NCBI GenBank assembly: GCA_900754075.1
Contig: CAAEBN010000052.1
Location: 1-16,002, forward strand
Reading direction: 5' to 3'
Length of the DNA stretch: 16,002 nucleotides
From: an uncultured Collinsella sp.
GTDB taxonomy: Bacteria > Actinomycetota > Coriobacteriia > Coriobacteriales > Coriobacteriaceae
Position numbers and translations under genes: made by a program. Position 1 is the first letter of the stretch, and each line of letters starts with the position of its first letter. The notes beneath the pieces were generated by a model. That model was not told the origin of the DNA. It ran no database searches and saw only the letters and a program-made list of their open reading frames with translations. This document shows, one piece after another, positions 1-7,156 of the stretch.

Positions 1-17
1 ACCCGAGCATTGAATGA

Positions 18-45
18 GGCTCCAACGCAAGTTGGGGCCTTTTTT
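18..45 (+). terminator. Rho-independent terminator of an upstream unit
   Basis: Bases 18-26 (GGCTCCAAC) pair with 31-39 (GTTGGGGCC) in a 9-bp stem with one G-T wobble, closed by a GCAA tetraloop (27-30) and followed directly by six T (40-45). This is a textbook intrinsic terminator on the + strand. It ends whatever gene lies left of the window and separates it from the ABC-F gene starting 32 bases later. The first 17 bases are too short to assign to a gene. Confidence 0.88.
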
Positions 46-76
46 CATATAGGCACACAAGGTCAAAGGCGGCACC

Positions 77-2110
77 ATGATCCTCCTGGTCGACAAGATC
101 GAAAAAAGCTTCGGCGCGCGCGTCCTCTTTAGCGGCGCGTCCTTCCAGATCAACCCCGGCGAGCGCTTTGCGCTCGTGGGCCCCAACGGCGCCGGCAAAA
201 CCACCATGCTCAAAATCATCATGGGCATCGACAGCCCCGACGCCGGCCAGGTCCAGTATGCTAAGGACTGCCAGGTGGGCTACCTCGAGCAGGAAACCAA
301 CCTGGAGCACAGGGACACCACCATCCTCGCCGAGGTCATGGCGGCCGCCAAGGAAATTCGCCGCATGGGCGAGCGCGCCAACGAGCTGCAGGCCCAAATC
401 ACCGAGCTCTCCGAGCAGGGCAAGGACGTCGACGCGCTTCTTAACGAGTACGGCCAGGTCCAGGACCGCTTTGAACACCTGGGCGGCTACGAGCTCGAGA
501 GCAACGCCCGCAAGATCCTGTCCGGCCTCGGCTTTAAGGTCACCGACTTTGAGCGCCCGTGCTCCGAGTTCTCGGGCGGCTGGCAGATGCGCATCGCGCT
601 TGCCAAGCTCTTCCTGCGCCACCCCGACCTGCTGCTTCTGGACGAGCCCACCAACCACCTGGACCTCGAAAGCGTCCAGTGGCTGCGCGGCTTTATCGCG
701 AACTACGACGGCGCCGTGCTTATCGTCAGCCACGACCGTGCCTTCATGGACGCCTGCGTCGACCACGTCGCCGCGCTCGAGAACCGCCGCGTGACCACCT
801 ACACCGGCAACTACAGCAGCTATCTCAAGCAGCGCGAGGACAACCTGGAACAGATGCGCGCCAAGCGTGCTGCCCAGGAGCGCGATATCGCCCACATGCA
901 GGTCTTCGTCGACAAGTTCCGCTACAAGCCCACCAAGGCGGCCCAGGCCCAGGAGCGCATCCGTAAGATCGAGCAGATCAAAAAGGAGCTCGTTATCCTG
1001 CCCGAAGGCCACAAGCACATCGACTTTAAGTTCCCCGACCCGCCGCGCTCGGGCGACATGGTCGTGGGCCTGGAGGGCGTGTCCAAGTCCTACGGCAACA
1101 AGCACATCTACAGCGATATCGACCTCAAGCTCTACCGCGGCGAACATGTGGCGCTCGTCGGCCCTAACGGCGCCGGCAAGTCCACCCTCATGAAGATCAT
1201 CGCCGGTCTGGAGCCGCCCACTACCGGCACGCGCGACCTGGGCACCAACGTGGGTGTGGCCTACTATGCCCAGCACGCGCTCGAGGGCATGACCGAATCG
1301 AACACCGTCTTGCAAGAGATCGACACCGTCACGCCCAAGTGGACCGTGCCTCAGCAGCGCAGTCTGCTGGGCGCCTTCCTGTTTAGCGACAACGATTCCA
1401 TCGAAAAGCAGGTACGCGTCCTCTCCGGCGGCGAAAAGGCGCGCTTGGCGCTCGCCAAGATGCTCGTGGCGCCTGAGGCGCTCCTGTGCTTGGACGAGCC
1501 CACCAACCACCTGGACATCGACTCGGTGGACATGCTCGAGAACGCCCTGCAAAACTTCCCCGGCACCATTGTGCTGATCAGCCACGACGAGCACCTGGTG
1601 CGAGCCGTGGCCAACCGCGTGATCGATATCCGCGACGGCAAGGTCACGGTCTACGACGGCGACTACGACTACTACCTCTACAAGCGCGAAGACCTCGCAG
1701 CCCGCGCCGCCGCCGAGGCGTCCACGGAGAGCGTGCCTGCAGCGGCCAAGTCCACCAAAGCCAGCGCCGCCCAGGCCGACACCCCCGCAACTGCCCCCAA
1801 ACCTGCCGAGGGCAAAAAGACCAAGGAACAAAAGCGCGCCGAGGCCCAGGCCCGCGCCGCGCTCAACAAAAAGCTCAAGGGCGTGCGCAACCAGCTCAAG
1901 AAGATCGAGGCGGAGCTCGACAAAAAGCGCGCCCGCTATGACGAGCTTATGGAATTGATGGCGAGCGAAGAGCTTTATGCCGATCAGGACAAGTTCAACG
2001 CCGCGCTGGGGGAATATAACGGGCTTAAGCAAGAGCTGCCCAAGCTCGAGGACGAATGGCTGGAGCTTTCCACCCAGATCGAAGAGGAGACCGCGCGTGA
2101 ACTCTCGTAA
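77..2110 (+). CDS. ABC-F family ATPase (translation factor type)
   Basis: This is a soluble tandem ATPase of the ABC-F family, whose members act on the ribosome at the E site instead of transporting a substrate. NBD1 has Walker A GPNGAGKT (residues 35-42), signature SGGWQ (166-170), Walker B ending in D189-E190 with PTNHLDL, and H-switch S218-H219-D220. NBD2 has Walker A GPNGAGKS (362-369), signature LSGGE (449-453), D473-E474 and S502-H503-D504. The helical linker that touches P-site tRNA in this family lies at about 249-310. No membrane segment is seen. An Ala/Lys/Pro-rich stretch (about 555-595) leads to a C-terminal coiled coil (to 677), as in Uup/YdiF-like members. The SGGWQMR form and linker look most like YheS-type proteins, but I do not assign a symbol. 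Both ATPase sites look intact. The start is supported by AAAGG at 65-69. A resistance (ARE) role cannot be judged from sequence, and a housekeeping role is more likely given the neighbours. Confidence 0.95.
   Translation: MILLVDKIEKSFGARVLFSGASFQINPGERFALVGPNGAGKTTMLKIIMGIDSPDAGQVQYAKDCQVGYLEQETNLEHRDTTILAEVMAAAKEIRRMGERANELQAQITELSEQGKDVDALLNEYGQVQDRFEHLGGYELESNARKILSGLGFKVTDFERPCSEFSGGWQMRIALAKLFLRHPDLLLLDEPTNHLDLESVQWLRGFIANYDGAVLIVSHDRAFMDACVDHVAALENRRVTTYTGNYSSYLKQREDNLEQMRAKRAAQERDIAHMQVFVDKFRYKPTKAAQAQERIRKIEQIKKELVILPEGHKHIDFKFPDPPRSGDMVVGLEGVSKSYGNKHIYSDIDLKLYRGEHVALVGPNGAGKSTLMKIIAGLEPPTTGTRDLGTNVGVAYYAQHALEGMTESNTVLQEIDTVTPKWTVPQQRSLLGAFLFSDNDSIEKQVRVLSGGEKARLALAKMLVAPEALLCLDEPTNHLDIDSVDMLENALQNFPGTIVLISHDEHLVRAVANRVIDIRDGKVTVYDGDYDYYLYKREDLAARAAAEASTESVPAAAKSTKASAAQADTPATAPKPAEGKKTKEQKRAEAQARAALNKKLKGVRNQLKKIEAELDKKRARYDELMELMASEELYADQDKFNAALGEYNGLKQELPKLEDEWLELSTQIEEETARELS
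2083..2089 (+). promoter_or_regulatory. Ribosome binding site inside the ABC-F gene
   Basis: AGAGGAG lies 7 bases before a GTG at 2097, inside the last codons of the ABC-F gene. This site decides the start of the following small gene, because the same frame is open back to 1977 but has no comparable site further upstream. Confidence 0.65.
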
Positions 2111-2393
2111 AGCCACCGCCGTGGCGATGAGCATCATCGCCATCGCCTGTCGCATCTGCGGCATCTTTATGAGCGCGATGACCGTGCTGCTGTGCTTTAG
2201 CGGCCTCACCGCCAAGCTGCAGATTGTGGGCTTTGTCGTTGAGCTTTCGCGTGCCCTGCCGAGTGCCATCGCCGGCTACGGCGTCATCACGTCGCCCTTT
2301 GGCGGCGTGTTCCGCCTGGATTACGCCATCGTGGCCGTCATCCTGTTTGCGGCCGATTACCTGCTCTCGCGCGCCTCGCGCCGCGTCCGCTAG
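2097..2393 (+). CDS. Small uncharacterised membrane protein (98 aa)
   Basis: I do not recognise a family. The GTG start at 2097 is chosen because AGAGGAG sits 7 bases upstream. It overlaps the end of the ABC-F gene by 14 bp, suggesting translational coupling. An alternative is the ATG at 2127, giving 88 residues. After a short basic N-terminus (N-S-R-K) there are hydrophobic stretches at about residues 8-37, 41-64 and 76-90, broken by P55 and the turn SPFGG (66-70). The tail SRASRRVR is strongly basic. This suggests two or three membrane passes with a basic cytoplasmic end. The stop is 9 bases before the M50 protease gene, so it is probably translated with both neighbours. Codon choice looks like that of the flanking genes. 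Its role is unknown. Candidates are a partner or substrate of the protease, or an independent membrane protein. Confidence 0.7.
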   Translation: MNSRKATAVAMSIIAIACRICGIFMSAMTVLLCFSGLTAKLQIVGFVVELSRALPSAIAGYGVITSPFGGVFRLDYAIVAVILFAADYLLSRASRRVR

Positions 2394-2402
2394 GGGATCG
2401 CC

Positions 2403-3086
2403 ATGTCCAGCAGCTACTTCATGAACCTGATCGCCAGCGCCGTCGCCGTCATCGTTGGCATCGTCATCCACGAGAGCGCGCACGCCGCCGCAGCCTGGGC
2501 GCTCGGCGACAAGACGGCCCGCTCGCGTGGCCGTGTCTCGCTCAACCCACTCAACCATATCGACCCGTTTGGCACCATCCTCCTGCCGCTGCTGATGCTC
2601 GCCGCTGGCGGCCCGGTGTTCGCCTTTGCCAAGCCCGTGCCCGTCTACCTCAACAACCTTAAGCACCCCAAGCGCGACGAGGTCCTGGTGAGCGTTGCCG
2701 GCCCCGCATCGAACATCGCCCTCGCGTGCCTTGCGGCCGCTCTCATGCACGCAGTGTATGGCAACCTCTATGCCAGCATGTCCTTTGCCGTGGCCTCCCA
2801 AATCATGAACTTCGGCGCCACGTTTATCGTGGTCAACCTATCGCTCGCGTTCTTTAACCTCATCCCGATCCCGCCGCTCGACGGCTCGTCGATCATCGTG
2901 CCGTTCCTCAAGGGCAAGGCGCTCGCTAACTACTACCGTCTGCAGCAATACGCCATGCCGATCCTTATCATCGTGCTGTACTTGCTGCCCATGTGGATCG
3001 GCATCGACGTGATCGGCCGCTATTTCGACGTTACCGTGTATCCGCTGGCCGAGTGGCTGCTCAACTTCGCAATCGCCGGCATCTAG
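2403..3086 (+). CDS. M50 family (site-2 type) intramembrane metalloprotease
   Basis: This is a polytopic membrane zinc protease of the small, PDZ-less M50 group. The HExxH motif is H23-E24-S-A-H27 at the end of the first hydrophobic segment (about 9-26). The second conserved motif, N-x-x-P-I-P-P-L-D-G, gives the third metal ligand D160. Further hydrophobic segments lie at about 57-75, 93-113, 124-156 and 180-203. All residues expected for catalysis are present, and 227 residues is normal for this subgroup. The ATG at 2403 follows AGGGGA (2392-2397). In many Gram-positive genomes this type of gene directly precedes scpA and scpB, as here, but the reason is not known. The substrate is unknown. 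Members of the wider family cleave membrane-anchored regulators or signal peptide remnants. Confidence 0.92.
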   Translation: MSSSYFMNLIASAVAVIVGIVIHESAHAAAAWALGDKTARSRGRVSLNPLNHIDPFGTILLPLLMLAAGGPVFAFAKPVPVYLNNLKHPKRDEVLVSVAGPASNIALACLAAALMHAVYGNLYASMSFAVASQIMNFGATFIVVNLSLAFFNLIPIPPLDGSSIIVPFLKGKALANYYRLQQYAMPILIIVLYLLPMWIGIDVIGRYFDVTVYPLAEWLLNFAIAGI

Positions 3087-3094
3087 GGTAAACT
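3066..3094 (+). promoter_or_regulatory. Possible weak sigma-A type promoter before scpA
   Basis: TTCGCA (3066-3071) and TAAACT (3089-3094) are separated by 17 bases. Each matches the consensus hexamers only in part (TTGACA and TATAAT, about four of six each). The -35 half would lie in the last codons of the protease gene and transcription would start near 3101. The position, just before the longest gap in the window, is the main support. This is a suggestion only. Confidence 0.25.
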
Positions 3095-3101
3095 TACAGG
3101 T

Positions 3102-3152
3102 CGACCGTGCAAAACGGTTGCAACATGCACCCAAACCGCGCCGCGAAGGCGC
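3102..3152 (+). other. Two short hairpins in the scpA leader
   Basis: CGACCGT (3102-3108) can pair with ACGGTTG (3114-3120), with one G-T wobble and a GCAAA loop. GCGCC (3138-3142) pairs perfectly with GGCGC (3148-3152) around a GCGAA loop. Neither is followed by a T run, so these are not intrinsic terminators. The second ends four bases before the AAAGGAGGT ribosome binding site (3157-3165). They could affect scpA translation or RNA stability, or be chance structures in GC-rich DNA. Confidence 0.35.
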
Positions 3153-3170
3153 CGTCAAAGGAGGTCGAAG

Positions 3171-3980
3171 ATGTCGTATCGCGTGTCGACGCAGGTCTAC
3201 AGCGGACCGTTCGACCTGCTGCTGCAGCTGGTAACCCGCCAAAAAGTTGATATCGGCGCCATCTCAATCAGCGAGGTGGCCGAGCAGTACCTAGCAGAGG
3301 TCGAGCGCATTGAGGCGCTGGACCTGGACGTGGCGAGCGACTTTTTGCTGGTTGCGGCAACCCTTTTGGACATTAAGGCCGCCTCGCTGGTGCCCCAGGA
3401 GGCTCCCAGCAAATCCGTTGAAGATGACGAGGACGACGAAGACCTCGAGGAGCTCAGCGCACTCGACGGCGACGCCCTGCGCGAGGTCCTGATCCAGCGC
3501 CTGATCGCCTACAAGCAGTTTAAGGGCGCGGCGGCGGCCCTTGGCGCTCGCATGCAGGCCGAGAGCCGCATGCATCCGCGCGTGGCCGGCCCCGACCCCG
3601 AGTTTTTGGGCCTTATGCCCGACTACCTGGCCGGCATCACCCTGCGCGGCCTTGCCGTCATCTGTGCCGACCTGGACGGCAAGCGCCAGACCTTCCTGCT
3701 GGAAGCCGAGCACGTGGCACCGCATCGCGTGCCGCTCGACCTGACGGTGGCCTCGGTCGACCGCTTTACCATGGCGCACCAAACCTGCACCTTCCGTGAG
3801 CTGTTGGACGGCGACGCCACCACCGAGCAGCTCGTCGTCACCTTCCTGGCCATGCTCGAGCTCGCCAAGCGCGGCTCGCTCACGCTGAGCCAGGACGAGA
3901 TTTTTGGAACCATTCAAATCAACCGCGTCGAGGGCGCTGAGGCCTATGTGCCCGGCGAGGGCCCCGAGCTCACCGAATAG
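3171..3980 (+). CDS. scpA: Segregation and condensation protein A (kleisin)
   Basis: ScpA is the kleisin subunit that bridges SMC heads in the SMC-ScpA-ScpB condensin, acting on the nucleoid in chromosome organisation and segregation. The N-terminal domain has the family hallmark Y-S-G-P-F-D-L-L-L-x-L (about residues 10-20) followed by the helical SMC-neck-binding region. A very acidic linker (D-D-E-D-D-E-D, about 86-92) is followed by a middle region, and the C-terminal winged helix (about 200-258) carries the expected L-E-L-x-K-x-G-x-L and Q-x-x-x-F-G-x-I pattern. At 269 residues the length is normal. A near-perfect AAAGGAGGT lies 5 bases before the ATG, one of the two strongest ribosome binding sites in the window. 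scpB follows 11 bases downstream. Confidence 0.96.
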   Translation: MSYRVSTQVYSGPFDLLLQLVTRQKVDIGAISISEVAEQYLAEVERIEALDLDVASDFLLVAATLLDIKAASLVPQEAPSKSVEDDEDDEDLEELSALDGDALREVLIQRLIAYKQFKGAAAALGARMQAESRMHPRVAGPDPEFLGLMPDYLAGITLRGLAVICADLDGKRQTFLLEAEHVAPHRVPLDLTVASVDRFTMAHQTCTFRELLDGDATTEQLVVTFLAMLELAKRGSLTLSQDEIFGTIQINRVEGAEAYVPGEGPELTE

Positions 3981-3991
3981 GAGCGGCAACC

Positions 3992-4711
3992 ATGTCAACC
4001 CTTTCCACGCTAGAGGCTAACAGCCTCAAAGGCGCCCTCGAGGCGCTGCTGCTGGTGTCGAGCGACCCCGTAAGCGCACCCGCGCTGGCCGGCGCACTGG
4101 ATATCGCCCCCGGCGAATGCGCATCGCTGCTCGCCGAGCTCAAGGTTGAGTACGAGGAGTCCAACCGCGGCTTTCAGTTGCGCGAGGTCGCCGGTGGCTG
4201 GCGCCTGTTTACGCACCCCGCCTACCACGACGTGGTCGAAGCCTACGTGCTGAGCTGGGACACTCAAAAACTGTCGCAGGCAGCGCTCGAGACACTCGCC
4301 GTTATCGCCTACCACCAGCCCGTCACGCGTGAGGTGGTCAAAGGCATCCGCGGCGTCAACTCCGATGGTGTCATCGCGTCGCTCGTAGACAAGGGCCTGG
4401 TGCGCGAGCTTGGTCGCGACCCCGAGCGCGGTCAGGCCATCATCTACGGCACGACCAACGCCTTCTTGGAAAAGTTCGGCCTACGCTCCACCCGCGACCT
4501 GCCCGATCTGGAGCAGTTTGCCCCCGACGAGCAGTCGCGCCAGTTTATCCGCGAGCGCCTGAGCGGCCGCAGCATTCAGTCCACGCTCGAGGAGCAGGCC
4601 GAGGACCTGGACGAAGAGCGCGAACTGATCGATACCGATGTTGAGGACGCCGACGATGAGGAGCTTCTGCCCACCGTCGATGCCTCGGAGGATATACATG
4701 ACGAGGACTAA
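3992..4711 (+). CDS. scpB: Segregation and condensation protein B
   Basis: ScpB is the dimeric winged-helix (KITE) subunit that binds ScpA in bacterial condensin. Two winged-helix domains are visible. The first spans about residues 7-85, with the family's N-terminal K-G-A-L-E-A-L-L and the G-W-R-L-F-T strand. The second spans about 92-180, with L-S-x-x-A-L-E-T-L-A-V-I-A-Y-x-Q-P-V-T and Y-G-T-T-x-x-F-L-E-K-F-G-L. The core is canonical. The C-terminal 40 residues (200-239) form a strongly acidic tail, 22 of 40 being Asp or Glu. This tail is probably disordered and variable between species. AGGAG overlapping the scpA stop supports the ATG. The tail-coding DNA also carries the ribosome binding site and first 14 bp of the next gene. 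Confidence 0.96.
   Translation: MSTLSTLEANSLKGALEALLLVSSDPVSAPALAGALDIAPGECASLLAELKVEYEESNRGFQLREVAGGWRLFTHPAYHDVVEAYVLSWDTQKLSQAALETLAVIAYHQPVTREVVKGIRGVNSDGVIASLVDKGLVRELGRDPERGQAIIYGTTNAFLEKFGLRSTRDLPDLEQFAPDEQSRQFIRERLSGRSIQSTLEEQAEDLDEERELIDTDVEDADDEELLPTVDASEDIHDED
4687..4691 (+). promoter_or_regulatory. Ribosome binding site fixing the rluB start
   Basis: GGAGG lies 6 bases before the ATG at 4698, inside the acidic 3' end of scpB. It favours 4698 over the upstream in-frame ATG at 4638 and over the internal ATG at 4794, where the S4 domain begins. Confidence 0.6.
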
Positions 4712-5669
4712 CGAAGCAGGGGAGACGCGTACCTCACGCGCCGCGGGCGCTACGGCGCCCAAAGGCGACGCCCAGCCCGTCTACCCGCACACCATGCGCC
4801 TGCAGCGCTTTTTGGCGCGCGCGGGCGTGGCGAGTCGCCGCGGCTCGGAGGACCTGATGACCGCCGGTCGCGTGACCGTCAACGGCCAGGTCGCGACCGA
4901 ACTGGGCACCAAGGTCGATGTGGACCGCGACCATATCGAGGTCGACGGCATGCCCGTCAAGCTCAACCAGGGTGCCGTGTACCTGATGCTTTACAAACCG
5001 ACTGGCTACCTCACCACCATGAGCGATCCGCAGGAGCGCCCTTGCGTGGCTGATTTGGTGCCGCGCGACCGCTTTCCGGGGCTCTTCCCGGTGGGTCGCC
5101 TGGACCGCGACACCACGGGCCTTCTGCTCTTTACCACCGACGGCGACCTTTCGCAGGATCTGCTGCACCCCAGCAAGCACGTCTACAAGACCTATCAGGC
5201 ACTGGTAGACGGCCGCCTGACCGATCGCGACTTGGAACCGCTGCGTCGCGGCATCGAGCTCGACGACGGCCTGTGCCAGCCGGCAATCTGCCGCGTCATT
5301 AACGCGCGCGAGGCCGAGGCGGTGGCCCCGCAAGGCGTCAAGCCCGGCACCACCGCCGTGGAGGTCATCATCCGCGAGGGGCGCAAGAACCAGGTCAAGC
5401 GCATGCTGAGCAAGATCCATCATCCGGTGATCCGCCTGCATCGCTGCAACTTTGCCGGCCTGGAGCTCAAGGACGTGGCCAAGGGCTCGTGGCGCGAGCT
5501 CACCGACCGCGAGGTACAGATCCTCAAGGCCGGCGGCATCCCGCCCAAGCAGGCCAGCGCCAAGCGCGGCGCCGTGCCGGCGACCAACACCGCGAGCCAC
5601 GCACGTCACCACGGCAGCCATGGCTCCGCACCCAAGCGCAACACCTACCGCGAGCGCTACACGGGCTAG
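4698..5669 (+). CDS. rluB: RluB/RsuA-family rRNA pseudouridine synthase
   Basis: The enzyme isomerises a uridine in ribosomal RNA, probably in helix 89 of 23S rRNA if it is a true RluB; RsuA-like 16S specificity cannot be excluded. It has 323 residues. An S4 RNA-binding domain begins at the M-R-L-Q-R-F-L-A stretch (residue 33) and includes V-A-S-R-R. The catalytic domain has the G-R-L-D-x-D-T-x-G-L-L-L motif with catalytic Asp at D136, and the later E-G-R-K-N-Q-V-K-R-M-L motif. The first 32 residues are a polar extension, and the last 40 or so are a basic, His-containing tail probably helping RNA contact. The start at 4698 overlaps scpB by 14 bp and has GGAGG upstream. scpA-scpB-rluB is a widely conserved order. 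Confidence 0.93.
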   Translation: MTRTNEAGETRTSRAAGATAPKGDAQPVYPHTMRLQRFLARAGVASRRGSEDLMTAGRVTVNGQVATELGTKVDVDRDHIEVDGMPVKLNQGAVYLMLYKPTGYLTTMSDPQERPCVADLVPRDRFPGLFPVGRLDRDTTGLLLFTTDGDLSQDLLHPSKHVYKTYQALVDGRLTDRDLEPLRRGIELDDGLCQPAICRVINAREAEAVAPQGVKPGTTAVEVIIREGRKNQVKRMLSKIHHPVIRLHRCNFAGLELKDVAKGSWRELTDREVQILKAGGIPPKQASAKRGAVPATNTASHARHHGSHGSAPKRNTYRERYTG

Positions 5670-5735
5670 CCAGCCCGCCAGCGAGCAGCGCCCGCGTCCC
5701 ATACCAGAACGTCAACCACCGAAAGGAAGCATTGC

Positions 5736-6422
5736 ATGATCGTCGCCATCGACGGCCCCGCCGGTTCCGGCAAGTCCACCATCGCCAAGGAGATTGCCCG
5801 CCAGCTGGGCTTTAACAAGCTCGACACGGGCGCCATGTATCGCGCTGTCACCTTCGCCGCACTCGACCGCGGCATCGACCTGGACGACGAGGCTGCCATC
5901 GACGCCCTCGCCGAGCAGATCGAGATCCGCTTTACCAACGGCACCGGCGAGGACACGCGCCTGACCATCGACGGCCAGGACGCATCGGCTGCCATCCGCA
6001 CCCCACAGGTGGACGCCAACGTCTCCAAGGTCTCGGCCTACCCGGGCGTACGCGCCGCCATGCTCATCCATCAGCGCCGCGCCGCCGAGGACCGCGATAT
6101 CGTGGCCGAGGGTCGCGACATTGGCACCGTTGTGTTCCCCAACGCGCAGGTCAAGGTGTTCCTGACCGCCGACCCGCGCGAGCGCGCCCGTCGCCGTGTG
6201 CTGCAGCGTCACCAAAACGACGCGCAGCCGCTTTCCGAAGAGCAGCTCGAGGCCGAGGTCGATGAAACCCTCGACGCCCTCAAGCAGCGCGACAAGCTCG
6301 ACAGCAGCCGCGAGGTCGCACCGCTCGTGCCCGCCGAGGACGCCGTGCACGTCGACTCCACCGCCCACACCATCGACGAGGTCGTCCGCATTATCGAGGA
6401 CCTCATCAACCAAAGGAGGTAG
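5736..6422 (+). CDS. cmk: Cytidylate kinase
   Basis: Cmk phosphorylates CMP and dCMP to the diphosphates using ATP in the cytoplasm, recycling CMP released by phospholipid synthesis and RNA turnover. The P-loop G-P-A-G-S-G-K-S-T is at residues 7-15. The CMP-binding L-D-T-G-A-M-Y-R motif is at 29-36. The E-G-R-D-I-G-T-V-V-F-P motif, the A-D-P-x-x-R-A-x-R-R lid region and the D-S-S-R dCMP-recognition segment all follow in order. At 228 residues the length is normal for the bacterial short form. AAAGGAAG (5722-5729) precedes the ATG. The 66-base gap before it shows no clear promoter or terminator, so readthrough from rluB is likely. Confidence 0.97.
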   Translation: MIVAIDGPAGSGKSTIAKEIARQLGFNKLDTGAMYRAVTFAALDRGIDLDDEAAIDALAEQIEIRFTNGTGEDTRLTIDGQDASAAIRTPQVDANVSKVSAYPGVRAAMLIHQRRAAEDRDIVAEGRDIGTVVFPNAQVKVFLTADPRERARRRVLQRHQNDAQPLSEEQLEAEVDETLDALKQRDKLDSSREVAPLVPAEDAVHVDSTAHTIDEVVRIIEDLINQRR

Positions 6423-6425
6423 CCC

Positions 6426-7154
6426 ATGCGCCTGTTTAAGCAGACGCCCGAGGATTACTACAACGCCCCCTACGCCGAGTTCCCGGCGCTCATCCGCGGC
6501 ACCGTCGTAGTGGTCATGGCTATTCTGTGGGTCTTCTCCAAGCTTATGTGGCGCTGGAAGGTCGAGGACGCCGACCTACTATTTGAGCGCCAGGAAGGCC
6601 GCGGCAGCGTAGTCATCTGCAACCACACCTCGATGGCAGAACTCTTGGCCGTGGAGACGGCGCTGTTCTTTGGCGGCCGCCGCATTCGCCCCATTTTTAA
6701 GTCCGAGTTTGCCAAGAGCAAGATCGTACGCTGGGCCTTTAGCCGCGTGGGCGGCATTCCCGTCGAGCGCGGCACCGCCGACATGAAGTGTCTGCGCGCC
6801 GCCCAGCATGCACTGCAGCGCGGTGAGGATGTCCTGATCTTCCCCGAGGGTACGCGCATCCGCTCGCGCGAGATCAAGCCCGAGGTCCATGGCGGCTTTG
6901 CGCTTATCGCCCAGATGGGCAAGGCTCCCGTCAACCCACTCGCCATTTGTGGCTGGTCCGATATCACGCCCAAAGGCAAAAAGCTCATGCGCCCCAAAAA
7001 GTGCTGGATCCGCGCCGGCAAGGCCATCTCGCTATCCGACGCACCGGCCGAGCTTAAGCGCAAGGAGCGCCTGGCATGGTTTGAGTCCGAGGCCATGAAC
7101 CGCGTCTACGCCATGCGCGACGAGCTGTGCGACGAGCATCCGGGCAGGTTCTAG
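6426..7154 (+). CDS. plsC: PlsC-type 1-acyl-glycerol-3-phosphate acyltransferase
   Basis: The enzyme most likely acylates lysophosphatidate at position 2 to give phosphatidate at the inner membrane face. A hydrophobic N-terminal segment (about residues 24-40) would anchor it. Block I reads N66-H67-T-S-M-A-E72, an H-x4-E where the family has H-x4-D. Later blocks are good: V-G-G-I-P-V-E-R-G-T and F139-P-E-G-T-R144. The Asp-to-Glu change keeps the charge, so activity is plausible but not certain. At 242 residues the length is typical. A perfect AAAGGAGGT overlaps the cmk stop, 5 bases before the ATG. cmk-plsC-ispH is a known order in clostridia and actinobacteria. The exact acyl acceptor is inferred from the family; other lysophospholipids are possible. 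Confidence 0.88.
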   Translation: MRLFKQTPEDYYNAPYAEFPALIRGTVVVVMAILWVFSKLMWRWKVEDADLLFERQEGRGSVVICNHTSMAELLAVETALFFGGRRIRPIFKSEFAKSKIVRWAFSRVGGIPVERGTADMKCLRAAQHALQRGEDVLIFPEGTRIRSREIKPEVHGGFALIAQMGKAPVNPLAICGWSDITPKGKKLMRPKKCWIRAGKAISLSDAPAELKRKERLAWFESEAMNRVYAMRDELCDEHPGRF

Positions 7155-7156
7155 CC

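Noticed and set aside
26..76. Promoter between the first terminator and the ABC-F gene
   Set aside because: TATAGG at 48-53 is a partial -10 match, but no reasonable -35 lies 16-18 bases upstream, since that region is inside the terminator stem. A promoter must exist somewhere, but I cannot point to it.
1977..2096. Longer reading of the small membrane protein from an ATG at 1977
   Set aside because: The added 40 residues overlap the ABC-F coiled coil, look like an off-frame translation, and have no ribosome binding site as good as that before 2097.
3102..3120. Hairpin after the M50 protease as a terminator
   Set aside because: No T tract follows the stem, so it does not meet the intrinsic terminator pattern.
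4734..5702. 322-codon open frame on the - strand
   Set aside because: It mirrors rluB exactly and shows no domain; rluB has the catalytic motif and a ribosome binding site.
7127..7156. Upstream IspH start inside plsC
   Set aside because: It would add 10 residues not typical of IspH and needs a 28-bp overlap, while 7157 or 7172 suffice.
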